NCBI GenBank assembly: GCA_001768735.1
Contig: MEMB01000004.1
Span: forward strand, 1-64,000
DNA length: 64,000 nt
Origin: Alphaproteobacteria bacterium GWF2_58_20
Lineage (GTDB): Bacteria > Pseudomonadota > Alphaproteobacteria > UBA1247
Reading direction: 5' to 3'
A model generated the notes under the pieces. That model had not been told where the DNA came from. It made no database searches and saw only the letters and a list, made by a program, of their open reading frames with translations. A program made the translations under genes and the position numbers. Below are positions 1 through 6,676 of this stretch, piece by piece. Each line of letters opens with the position of its first letter. Position 1 is the stretch's first letter.

Positions 1-62
1 CCTGTCGACAGCAGCACAAGCGCAGCAACAAGAAATCCAACGGTTCTCCGAAAATTATTCAT
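1..62 (-). CDS. N-terminus of an exported protein (partial, runs off the window)
   Basis: Only the first 20 codons are inside the window. They read as a charged start (MNNFRR) followed by a hydrophobic run ending in LLST, which is a typical signal-peptide n- and h-region. The ATG at 62 is preceded by a strong purine-rich ribosome site (gagggagaggg). A good sigma70-like promoter lies at 114-142 on the same strand, so this gene has its own transcript rather than depending on ogt. The mature protein and its function cannot be judged from here. Confidence 0.6.
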   Translation of the reverse strand, partial: MNNFRRTVGFLVAALVLLST

Positions 63-113
63 GATTCCCTCTCCCTCAGACAAAAAGCGATGACTTTATT
101 TTATTTCATGAAA

Positions 114-142
114 ACGATAGTTTTTCTTTAATAATATGTCAA
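114..142 (-). promoter_or_regulatory. Sigma70-like promoter of the partial exported-protein gene
   Basis: On the minus strand a perfect TTGACA (137-142) is followed after 17 bp by TATCGT (114-119). The -35 hexamer overlaps the ogt stop codon. Transcription would start near 107 and give a leader of about 45 nt before the ATG at 62. The call rests on sequence match only. Confidence 0.55.
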
Positions 143-645
143 GAAGCGTGCAACGCCTTCTCCCATTCCAGCAGGGCTTTTTTCAGCTTCATTCCCCACC
201 TGTAGCCACCGACACCCTGCATGCCAACCAGCCGATGGCATGGAACCACAACCGCCAGCACATTGGCCCCCGCAGCGCGCGCCACAGCACGGGCTGCCCC
301 CGGCCGGGCAAGCTTGCGGGCCATGGCACCATAGGTCATGACCTCGCCGGGCGCGATTTCGAGGAGTGTATTCCAAACCTGTCGCTGAAAATCTGTCCCG
401 CCAGAAAAATCCAGGTCAGGCGAAGCGCCCTTGCGAAACAAGGCCCAGTCCATGGCCGCCTCCATCAGCGGCGCCACACGGGCAGAATCCTCTGCCACCC
501 CCTCACCTTTTGCAAAAGCCTCCAGGGCGGCGCGCGCCACATCACGCCGAGCTTCCTGAACCGGGAAAACCCAGCAGAGGCGGACATTCCTGATCCCCAC
601 CAGGAATTCCCCGACATCCGACTTGTAAAAACCGCAGAAAATCAT
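139..645 (-). CDS. ogt: Methylated-DNA--protein-cysteine S-methyltransferase
   Basis: This is a 168-residue protein that repairs O6-alkylguanine by irreversible transfer of the alkyl group to its own cysteine. The C-terminal half carries the family signature: the active site VVVPCHRLVG near residues 131-140, preceded by the helix-turn-helix region with TDFQRQVWNTL and YGAMARKL, and followed by GGYRWGMKLKKALLEWE. The N-terminal 70 residues are poorly conserved, as usual for Ogt. There is no AraC-type domain, so it is Ogt and not Ada. A ribosome site (gaaagaggg) precedes the ATG. It is divergent from nth with only 35 bp between them, which makes two DNA-repair genes sharing one control region. 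Confidence 0.93.
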   Translation of the reverse strand: MIFCGFYKSDVGEFLVGIRNVRLCWVFPVQEARRDVARAALEAFAKGEGVAEDSARVAPLMEAAMDWALFRKGASPDLDFSGGTDFQRQVWNTLLEIAPGEVMTYGAMARKLARPGAARAVARAAGANVLAVVVPCHRLVGMQGVGGYRWGMKLKKALLEWEKALHAS

Positions 646-680
646 ATACCCTCTTTCCCCACGGAAAGGATAACCGCTTC

Positions 681-1316
681 ATGACACCGCAGCAAGTTTC
701 CCGTTTTTTTGAAATCCTTGCCCAGGCGCAGCCAGATCCAAAAACGGAATTGGCCTATACCAACACCTATACGCTGCTGGTCGCGGTTGTCCTGTCGGCG
801 CAGGCCACGGACAAGGGCGTCAACAAGGCCACAGAATCCCTGTTTGCCATGGCCGATACGCCAGAAAAAATGAAGGCCCTCGGCGAAGAGGGCCTCAAAC
901 GGCATATTCATTCCATAGGCCTTTTCAATACCAAGGCCCGCAACATCATGGCGCTGTCAGACATTCTGGTGCGGGAACACGGCGGATCTGTCCCGAATGA
1001 CCGGCAGATGCTGGAACGCCTTCCCGGCGTTGGACGCAAAACGGCCAACATCATCCTCAACGTGGCGTTCGGACACGACACCATCGCCGTGGACACGCAC
1101 GTCTTCCGCGTAGCCAACCGCACGGGACTGGCGCCCGGGAAAACCCCAACGGATGTGGAAACCGTCCTGGGGAAAGTCATCCCGGAACGCTTCAAGCATC
1201 ATGCGCACCATTGGCTCATCCTGCACGGACGTTACATATGCAAGGCGCAAAACCCCGCCTGTCCGGTTTGCCCGGTGCGGGACCTGTGCAATTTTACGAA
1301 AAAAACGCCGGGCTGA
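681..1316 (+). CDS. nth: Endonuclease III (base-excision repair DNA glycosylase/AP lyase)
   Basis: At 211 residues this is the normal length for Nth, which removes oxidised pyrimidines and cleaves the abasic site. The helix-hairpin-helix LPGVGRKTAN near residues 113-122 contains the catalytic lysine. The catalytic aspartate is in the following VDTHVFRV. The C-terminus has the four-cysteine iron-sulfur motif C-X6-C-X2-C-X5-C (CKAQNPACPVCPVRDLC). A ribosome site (aaagga) lies 10 nt upstream of the ATG. The gene is convergent with the lipoprotein gene downstream, 9 bp apart. Confidence 0.96.
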   Translation: MTPQQVSRFFEILAQAQPDPKTELAYTNTYTLLVAVVLSAQATDKGVNKATESLFAMADTPEKMKALGEEGLKRHIHSIGLFNTKARNIMALSDILVREHGGSVPNDRQMLERLPGVGRKTANIILNVAFGHDTIAVDTHVFRVANRTGLAPGKTPTDVETVLGKVIPERFKHHAHHWLILHGRYICKAQNPACPVCPVRDLCNFTKKTPG

Positions 1317-1325
1317 ACCCAAGCT

Positions 1326-1787
1326 TCAAATGCGGGCCTGCGCCTGGATACGACCAAGGCAATCATCATCAAGCGCCGGGCCACCCGCCAAACCCGTACC
1401 TTCTGCCAGGCGCGATTCCGCATGGACCACGCCTTCTTCCGGCGAATCATCATAAAACACAATGTCCATGACGCAGCCTTCCGCCTCATATTGCCAGAGG
1501 TCAGCCGGCCAGTCGCGCCGCCGCAACCGGGGTTGTCCAAGAATTTCCGCAATCCTGACGGACGAAAGCCCCATGAGGCCCTCCCGACGAAGTGCCTTGT
1601 GCCGAATGGAAAATCCAAAATTCTGTCCGGAAGCCTCGCGCGCCTCCGCAGCCTGGTAGGCAAGGTCATTCTCCGCTGATGCCCCACGTTCTGGCACATT
1701 GCTGACGCAAGAGGTCAGCAGGAGGAGAAGGCTGAAAAGGGTTGCGCCAAAAGTCGTGCGGCGACGATCCCACGGTGTGATGATCAT
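1326..1787 (-). CDS. Small outer-membrane lipoprotein, SmpA/OmlA (BamE)-like fold suspected
   Basis: The protein is about 153 residues from the ATG at 1787. That start leaves a 31-bp gap after the bactofilin gene; longer in-frame starts would overlap it and add a non-signal sequence. The N-terminus has a hydrophobic stretch ending in a lipobox (LLLLLTSC), so the mature protein is predicted to be lipid-anchored. The central segment (LMGLSSVRIAEILGQPRL... DLWQYEAEGCVMDIVFY) resembles the helix-strand pattern of SmpA/OmlA-like lipoproteins, where a small helix pair precedes 'W-Y' strands. The family match is from pattern memory. No partner can be named. Confidence 0.7.
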   Translation of the reverse strand: MIITPWDRRRTTFGATLFSLLLLLTSCVSNVPERGASAENDLAYQAAEAREASGQNFGFSIRHKALRREGLMGLSSVRIAEILGQPRLRRRDWPADLWQYEAEGCVMDIVFYDDSPEEGVVHAESRLAEGTGLAGGPALDDDCLGRIQAQARI

Positions 1788-1818
1788 GGTGCGTTGCTTT
1801 TGTTGTTTCAAAAAAAGC

Positions 1819-2400
1819 TCAGGCTTCCGCCGGGGTCGGGTCAAGACTCAGGGAAGGCTTGGAGGCCTCCACCACTTCGACCGTGCCGCGGATCTGTCCG
1901 CCGGCTTCAACCTCGAGTTCGCCATAGGTCACTTTGCCTTCAATCCGGCCCGTGGCCCGAAGCTTCAGGCGACCATGCACCAGAAGCTCTCCTTCAAAGC
2001 GGCCGGCAATGTCGGCCTGCTGGATATCCACCGTGCCACGAAACAGGCCGGACTCGGCAATCTCAATCCGATGGCCTTCACGTACCTTGGCTTCCACAGT
2101 TCCTTCCACCACAAGGTGGTCGCAGGCATTGATCTCGCCAGCCAGGGCAATATCCTTGCCAACCGTCAGCTTGCGAACATCCTGCCCGGCAGCAGACGGG
2201 CCCCGCATGGCAACGGAAGCCATGCGGCGATCCCCGGAAAATACCGGAGGCGTTGGCTGGCGAAGGGCAGTCTCGCTCCCCTTGGCAACACTGGCTGCAG
2301 GCGTTGCGGCAGTCTTGCCCTGAACCGGCTTGTGCGAATCGCGATGCTGGGGCGTGCGGTCAGCCGCTGGCTTGGAAGATGGGGTCGGACGACGAAACAT
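1819..2400 (-). CDS. Bactofilin family cytoskeletal protein
   Basis: The protein is 193 residues from the ATG at 2400, which has a GGAG ribosome site 8 nt upstream. A longer in-frame start exists but adds an unlikely leader. The first 75 residues are low-complexity and rich in Pro, Ala and Lys. The rest is the bactofilin beta-helix: repeating short strands with glycines (VGKDIALAGEINACDHLVVEGTVEA, then ESGLFRGTVDIQQADIAGRFEGELLV, then GRIEGKVTYGELEVEAGGQIRGTV). Bactofilins polymerise without nucleotide and scaffold local cell-wall or stalk synthesis. No peptidoglycan hydrolase is adjacent here, so its specific role is open. Confidence 0.88.
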   Translation of the reverse strand: MFRRPTPSSKPAADRTPQHRDSHKPVQGKTAATPAASVAKGSETALRQPTPPVFSGDRRMASVAMRGPSAAGQDVRKLTVGKDIALAGEINACDHLVVEGTVEAKVREGHRIEIAESGLFRGTVDIQQADIAGRFEGELLVHGRLKLRATGRIEGKVTYGELEVEAGGQIRGTVEVVEASKPSLSLDPTPAEA

Positions 2401-2525
2401 GTGAAAAACTCCATGTGGTTGATTCAGCATGCTACGGACATGCGAAGCGGCAGGGCAATAGCATACCCCGGAGCCTCTTGCAAGCCCTACAGAAAAATCA
2501 GGCACATACAAAGCAATAGATGCAC

Positions 2526-3545
2526 TCAATCCTTCATGACCATGTTTCCAGAAATGACCTCCGCAATCTGAACCATGTTCAATGCTCCACCTTTTCTTGA
2601 ATTGTCGGACACAACAAACATTGCCAACCCGTTCTCCAGGGACATATCCTTGCGAATACGGCTAACAAAGACATCATCTTCGCCTGCACACTCCACCGGA
2701 GTCGCATATCCACCTTCCGCCAAACGGTCCACAACCTTGATTCCAGGAGCCCTGGACAGGTATTTGCGGGCAGAGCCTGGCGTGAGGGCCTCCCCAAACC
2801 CAACCGTCAGGGCCAGCGATTCGCCAATAAACACGGGAGCCTGGATGAAATGCGCCCCAATCTGCACCTTGTCTCCCAGAAGCCGCCGCCCCTCAACCAC
2901 AAGACGATGCTCGGCATCCGACAACCCGTCCGATCCAAAACCGCCAACCTGCGGCAAAAGATTGAAAGCCACCTGGCGCGGGAAAACCTCCCCCTGCATG
3001 CGGCTGTTCATGAAAACCGTGCGGGTCTGGGCAAAAAGCTCATCCATGCCAGGCGTTCCGGCAACCGAAACGGGCACCATGCAGGTGGCCACTACCTGTT
3101 CAAGCCCCACCTCCCCAGCCAACGGTGCCAGCACCATGGCCAGGAAAATGGCCGCAGGGGATGGACTGGCCACGATATGGAAGCGGGCAAGATCCTTCAT
3201 GGATTCAGGATTGATTTCCGGCACCACCAGGGGAACTTTGGAATCCTGGGCGAAATGCCCCGTTCCATCGATCACAACGGCCCCGGCAGCCACGGCGGCC
3301 CCCGCATAACGGAGCGCGAGCCGTGAATCGCCCGCAAAGAATGCCATCTGGATTCCCGAAAAATCAAAATCATCCGCAGACTGGATTTTCAGGTCCTTTT
3401 CTCCAAAAGATACGGAGCGGCCCATCTCATGACCTTCGGCAAGCGCGACAACCTTTCCAACGGGGAAATCCCTTTCCGCAAGGATCTTGAGGACTTCCCT
3501 GCCCGCCATTTCGTTGACGCCCACCACTGCGATATTCCAGCCCAT
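2526..3545 (-). CDS. usg: Usg-1-like protein: aspartate-semialdehyde dehydrogenase homologue lacking the catalytic cysteine
   Basis: At 339 residues it aligns over its full length with aspartate-semialdehyde dehydrogenases: the Rossmann start MGWNIAVVGVNEMAGREVL, then VPEINPESM, and the C-terminal SDNSRKGGALNMVQIAE. The active-site motif normally reading NPNCST is replaced by SPSPAA (residues 127-132), so Pro130 stands where the catalytic Cys should be. The substrate-binding RVPV motif reads IQAPVF. Both features match the Usg-1 paralogue family of enterobacteria and pseudomonads rather than true Asd. It therefore probably does not make aspartate semialdehyde, and a real asd must lie elsewhere. 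It is divergent from the GcvH-like gene, 70 bp apart. Confidence 0.82.
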   Translation of the reverse strand: MGWNIAVVGVNEMAGREVLKILAERDFPVGKVVALAEGHEMGRSVSFGEKDLKIQSADDFDFSGIQMAFFAGDSRLALRYAGAAVAAGAVVIDGTGHFAQDSKVPLVVPEINPESMKDLARFHIVASPSPAAIFLAMVLAPLAGEVGLEQVVATCMVPVSVAGTPGMDELFAQTRTVFMNSRMQGEVFPRQVAFNLLPQVGGFGSDGLSDAEHRLVVEGRRLLGDKVQIGAHFIQAPVFIGESLALTVGFGEALTPGSARKYLSRAPGIKVVDRLAEGGYATPVECAGEDDVFVSRIRKDMSLENGLAMFVVSDNSRKGGALNMVQIAEVISGNMVMKD

Positions 3546-3564
3546 GTTGTGTATCCCTGTCCTG

Positions 3565-3593
3565 TTGTGCCAAGATGCTTTTCTTACTATATA
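3565..3593 (+). promoter_or_regulatory. Sigma70-like promoter of the GcvH-like gene
   Basis: TTGTGC (3565-3570) and TATATA (3588-3593) are separated by exactly 17 bp. The start of transcription would fall near 3600. The ribosome site ggagg follows at 3602-3606 region, ahead of the ATG at 3616. Nothing else between the divergent genes looks like a stronger promoter. Confidence 0.55.
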
Positions 3594-3615
3594 GGAAGGC
3601 AGGAGGAAAAACGCC

Positions 3616-3963
3616 ATGGCTGAAAAAAGATTTTCATCATCCCGTGTCTGGGCCGAACTGGATGGCACGACCGCTACCATTGGCCTCATGCCGGATTTCC
3701 TGGATGAGGGGACAGAAATTGTCATGCTGCGGCTGCCAAAAATCGGCCAGACCCTTGCGCGTGGCGGAACCGCTGCCGAAGTCGAAACCCTCAAGGCCGC
3801 CAGCGAAGTGCCCAGCCCCCTGTCGGGAACGGTAACCGCCATCAACGAAGAAGCCGCCAAAAGCCCGAAACGGGTTTCGGAATCCCCCCTGGACAAGGGA
3901 TGGCTTTTTCGCATGGATGTTTCCTCCCCATCTGAATTTCCCGATCTATCCATCATGAAATAG
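3616..3963 (+). CDS. Stand-alone GcvH-like lipoyl-carrier protein
   Basis: This 115-residue protein resembles the H protein of the glycine cleavage system, which carries a lipoyl-lysine arm. The modification motif is intact: ETLKAASEVPSPLSGTV, with Lys60 as the predicted lipoyl lysine. It is followed by the normal continuation NEEAAKSPKRVSESPLDKGWLFRM. It is slightly shorter than typical GcvH (about 125-130) and lacks part of the C-terminal helix. No gcvT, gcvP, lipoate ligase or sulfur-oxidation gene is nearby, so the substrate complex is unknown. It may be a displaced gcvH, a GcvH paralogue used in lipoate relay, or a carrier for another enzyme. Strong ribosome site ggaggaaaa. Confidence 0.8.
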   Translation: MAEKRFSSSRVWAELDGTTATIGLMPDFLDEGTEIVMLRLPKIGQTLARGGTAAEVETLKAASEVPSPLSGTVTAINEEAAKSPKRVSESPLDKGWLFRMDVSSPSEFPDLSIMK

Positions 3964-3974
3964 AAAACAAAATT

Positions 3975-4128
3975 GGATTGACGGGTTGACGTCCTGCCAG
4001 AAGGTGTGTTTCAATTCCACTTCCTGACATTGCCAAGCATAGGACGTCGCATGCGTATGTTGTTACATGCAATGAAGCCCTGTCTTGATCGACACATTGT
4101 CGAAGCCACAAACTCAACCCGAATGCAG
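3975..4128 (+). other. Structured intergenic region, candidate small RNA or leader upstream of the AAA+ gene
   Basis: Between the GcvH-like gene and the AAA+ gene there are 226 bp with no plausible ORF. A TTGACG element (about 3986) could serve as a -35, although no convincing -10 accompanies it. Two short hairpins are visible: GCATG/CATGC flanking a loop near 4049-4070, and CGACA/TGTCG near 4090-4102. The stretch ends at an intrinsic terminator (4129-4157) placed 33 bp before the AAA+ start codon. That arrangement fits a short independent RNA or an attenuated leader. I do not recognise a known RNA family. Confidence 0.3.
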
Positions 4129-4157
4129 CGCCCGAACCCATGGTTTCGGGCGTTTTT
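4129..4157 (+). terminator. Intrinsic terminator
   Basis: CGCCCGAA (4129-4136) pairs with TTCGGGCG (4145-4152) across a short loop and is followed by a five-T run (4153-4157). It ends transcription from the GcvH-like gene or from the unidentified RNA upstream. It may also attenuate read-through into the AAA+ gene. Confidence 0.8.
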
Positions 4158-4189
4158 CATTTCATCCCTTTCCTGAATGAGGTTCAGCC

Positions 4190-5293
4190 ATGAGCGATGA
4201 CAGCATGCCGCCCGACAACAATCCAAACGGCTTCCCACCGGAAATGTTCGGAGGTCCTTTTTTTGAACCCCCGAAACCGCAGCCCCCCAAGCCGACACGC
4301 GAAGAAAAACTGCAGGCCCTTTTTGCCGAACTGAACGCCATGATCGGCATGAACCCCGTCAAGGAGGATATCGCTGCCCTCAAGAGCATGGTACGCTTCC
4401 GCAAGGCCCGCAAGGACATGGGCATCGCGGCCAACAGCGCTATCGGTCACATCGTCTTCACCGGCAATCCCGGCACCGGGAAAACCACGGTCGCCCGCCT
4501 AATCGGCAAAATCTACAAGGAAATGGGCGTCCTGCCTGAAGGGCATATGGTCGAAGTGGACCGTGGCGACCTCGTTGGTGGATATGTAGGCCAGACAGCC
4601 CTCAAGACCCAGAAGGTCATTGATGCTGCCATGGGCGGCATCCTGTTCATTGATGAAGCCTATGCCCTCTCCCCTGCCAACATGGACAAGGATTTTGGCG
4701 CGGAAAGCATTGCCACCATCCTCAAGGCCATGGAAGACAACCGCGACAATTTCGTGGTCATTTTCGCCGGCTATCCCGACCTGATGCGCCAGTTCATTGA
4801 ATCCAACCCCGGCCTCAAGTCGCGTTGCAGCACCTACATCCATTTTGATGACTACAACGGCATGGAACTGTTACAGATTTTTGACAAAATGACCAAGGAA
4901 AGCGGTTTCAAAGCCTCAACCGACGTTCGGGAAGCTGTTGGGGGCATTCTGGAGCGTGCCAAAATTGCCGGCGGCAAGAACTTTGGCAATGGCCGCGATG
5001 TCCGCACCATTGTGGAAAAGCTTGAAAAGCGGATTGCCGCGCGCCTAGATACACAAGGCGCATTTGATAACGACAAGATAGACGATCTGACCGAAGAGAT
5101 GCTTATGACCATCCAGCCGGAAGACTTGGCTGGCCTGGAGAATGAATATATCCCGGTGACAGAAGACATGAAGTCTTTCATCAAAAGGCCCATTGGCTTC
5201 CAGCCGCCGGCGACGGAACAGGACAATACGCCCAAAAAGTCGGTCCGGCCCAAGCGTCGGCCCATCGGGCCCCGTCCGGCTCTGGCCATCTGA
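4190..5293 (+). CDS. AAA+ ATPase of the CbbX/SpoVK type
   Basis: The protein is 367 residues. Residues 1-35 are acidic and Pro-rich. The AAA+ core follows, with Walker A GNPGTGKTT, an aromatic pore loop in GGYVGQTALKTQ, Walker B GILFIDEAYAL, and a sensor/arginine-finger region ending NPGLKSRC. The small helical lid contains the family motif NFGNGRDVRTIVEKLEKR. Residues after about 300 form a divergent tail. CbbX relatives thread substrate proteins through a hexamer; red-type CbbX reactivates RuBisCO. No RuBisCO genes are present, so the substrate here is unknown. The gene is monocistronic, bounded by terminators at 4129-4157 and 5311-5342. Confidence 0.85.
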   Translation: MSDDSMPPDNNPNGFPPEMFGGPFFEPPKPQPPKPTREEKLQALFAELNAMIGMNPVKEDIAALKSMVRFRKARKDMGIAANSAIGHIVFTGNPGTGKTTVARLIGKIYKEMGVLPEGHMVEVDRGDLVGGYVGQTALKTQKVIDAAMGGILFIDEAYALSPANMDKDFGAESIATILKAMEDNRDNFVVIFAGYPDLMRQFIESNPGLKSRCSTYIHFDDYNGMELLQIFDKMTKESGFKASTDVREAVGGILERAKIAGGKNFGNGRDVRTIVEKLEKRIAARLDTQGAFDNDKIDDLTEEMLMTIQPEDLAGLENEYIPVTEDMKSFIKRPIGFQPPATEQDNTPKKSVRPKRRPIGPRPALAI

Positions 5294-5310
5294 TCCAAGG
5301 TACAAGCCAC

Positions 5311-5342
5311 AAAAAAGCCCGCCAGGAATGGCGGGCTTTTTT
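5311..5342. terminator. Bidirectional intrinsic terminator between convergent genes
   Basis: AAAAAAGCCCGCC, a short loop, then GGCGGGCTTTTTT: a strong GC stem flanked by A6 and T6, so it works from both sides. It serves the AAA+ gene (plus) and the unknown three-gene operon (minus). Confidence 0.92.
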
Positions 5343-5361
5343 CATGGGAAATTCCCCGGAA

Positions 5362-5868
5362 TCACTTCGGCGCTGGACGATAGGCGGGATGGAAATAGCT
5401 TCCCACCAGGTCGCGGGTGGGACGCAGAGCGCCCGACACCACATCCGGCGCGCAATCCCGCGCCCGCAGGATGGCCTGCGCCATGTCCTGCTCCATGGCT
5501 GGTGCCGCACCGACGGCACGGACGGCCGCCATCAGGTCTTCCGCCGTAAAGAAACAGCCTTGCGGCCCGCGGACAGCATCCCGTTCCGCCCGCTCATGCA
5601 CCCATGCAGGCGAATGGCGGTTGAAGAACCAGGCCTTGCCAAACTGCATCCGAACCTGGCGGCACAAATGCTGGCGGAAGCGCGTCATGAATTCACCACC
5701 GGCCAGGGTTTCACCCCAGGAAGCCCGGGAAAGCTGCCCGGTCACCGCCTCGAACGACACCACACGGTCGGGAGAAAGCCCAGCTCCCTCATGGTTGCGG
5801 CGTTCCTCGGTGCGCGCGGAACAGCTCTTCCGGCGCGGTGCCGATACCTGCATGCCTGCAAAACCCAT
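5362..5868 (-). CDS. Conserved-looking hypothetical protein, 168 aa
   Basis: I do not recognise this protein. It is 168 residues, soluble, Arg-rich, with no signal peptide or membrane segment. Noticeable parts are an N-terminal basic stretch (about residues 8-26), an aromatic-rich middle (FGKAWFFNRHSPAWVHERAE) and a C-terminal helix-rich section ending in RPAPK. It is the last gene of a three-gene minus-strand operon and starts 3 bp after the stop of the preceding gene, without a clear ribosome site of its own. That suggests translational coupling. An internal ATG at 5853 is a possible alternative start. Confidence 0.6.
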   Translation of the reverse strand: MGFAGMQVSAPRRKSCSARTEERRNHEGAGLSPDRVVSFEAVTGQLSRASWGETLAGGEFMTRFRQHLCRQVRMQFGKAWFFNRHSPAWVHERAERDAVRGPQGCFFTAEDLMAAVRAVGAAPAMEQDMAQAILRARDCAPDVVSGALRPTRDLVGSYFHPAYRPAPK

Positions 5869-5871
5869 GGA

Positions 5872-6093
5872 TTACACCGTCAGCTTGCGCGCGGCATGCG
5901 CCTGCAAGACATGCTTGGCCTTGGCGGCCGCATCAAAGTCCATATGCATCCCCGGACGCGCCACCACATTGAAGGCCCGCATCTTGTCGAGAACGTCGGC
6001 ATAATTTTCGGCCCGGACAGCCGTCGATTCCATGACCTTGCGAAGATCCGCAAGGGTGGGCGGTTCATTCCGGTCGAGGGGCATGAATGTCAT
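5872..6093 (-). CDS. Small hypothetical protein, 73 aa
   Basis: This is an unrecognised 73-residue protein, predicted mostly helical (TLADLRKVMESTAVRAENYADVLDKMRAFN). Its ATG overlaps the stop of the upstream gene as ATGA and is preceded by a good ribosome site (ggagaagga). The size, helicity and coupling to both neighbours suggest a small partner or adaptor of the flanking proteins. There is no direct evidence for a function. Confidence 0.6.
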   Translation of the reverse strand: MTFMPLDRNEPPTLADLRKVMESTAVRAENYADVLDKMRAFNVVARPGMHMDFDAAAKAKHVLQAHAARKLTV

Positions 6094-6503
6094 TTTCCTT
6101 CTCCATCTTCTGCGGGTGCGCGCTTGGCCTGCTCGTCATAAAACCGGTCGGCCAGTCTCTGGGTAATGATGTCTTTCCGTTCTTCATCAAGGGCATCAAA
6201 CGTGGTCATGATGTCGCCAAAACGCAAATAGGTTCCGTCTTCAAAAAGTTCAACGTCATCATCCGTCAGCGGCATATCCTGTCCGCCAACCTGTGGCATT
6301 TTCCCGGAGCGGCTGTAAGCCTTGATTTCCCCGGATTCAATTTTTTCAAGCAAGACCTTGTAAAGGGGCTCAATGGTTTCAATCACCGGACGTCCGGGAA
6401 AACCATCCAGCCGGATGGCAAGAAAACATTTGAAATCATCCCAGTTGATGATGCGGTCTTCGCTGTTTTCCTGATCTGGAACGCTTTTGAAATTTCCTGT
6501 CAT
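6090..6503 (-). CDS. Hypothetical acidic protein, first gene of a three-gene operon
   Basis: From the ATG at 6503 the protein is 137 residues. An in-frame ATG at 6566 would add 21 residues, but the 6503 start has a better spaced ggaaa element. The protein is soluble and acidic (MPLTDDDVELFEDGTYLRFGDIMTTFDALDEERKD), with a Lys/Glu-rich end. I see no known motif. The next two genes follow with a 4-nt overlap and a 3-nt gap, so all three are probably made together. No terminator or recognisable promoter is visible in the 170 bp between this start and the end of dnaJ. Confidence 0.55.
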   Translation of the reverse strand: MTGNFKSVPDQENSEDRIINWDDFKCFLAIRLDGFPGRPVIETIEPLYKVLLEKIESGEIKAYSRSGKMPQVGGQDMPLTDDDVELFEDGTYLRFGDIMTTFDALDEERKDIITQRLADRFYDEQAKRAPAEDGEGK

Positions 6504-6676
6504 GCCGGTTTCCGTCTTGGGGCTCAGACTCAAGGCCTGCTGCCGTTTTGGCCATGACAACCACATGTGGCTGCCTGATTCGCATAAGGCAATCTAGACC
6601 AGCCATGCGGAGATGAGCATTGCAGAAAATGCAACCCTGCCATGCGCCCAGCGCATGGCTCGTCTAAGGCCTTGAC

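Noticed and set aside
3975..4157. 6S RNA, SRP RNA or tmRNA in the gap before the AAA+ gene
   Set aside because: The size is not far off, but I could not match the conserved cores of these RNAs, and the long 6S bulge structure is not evident.
4190..5293. Naming the AAA+ gene cbbX
   Set aside because: RuBisCO and other Calvin-cycle genes are absent here, and the C-terminal tail differs. The family call alone is safer.
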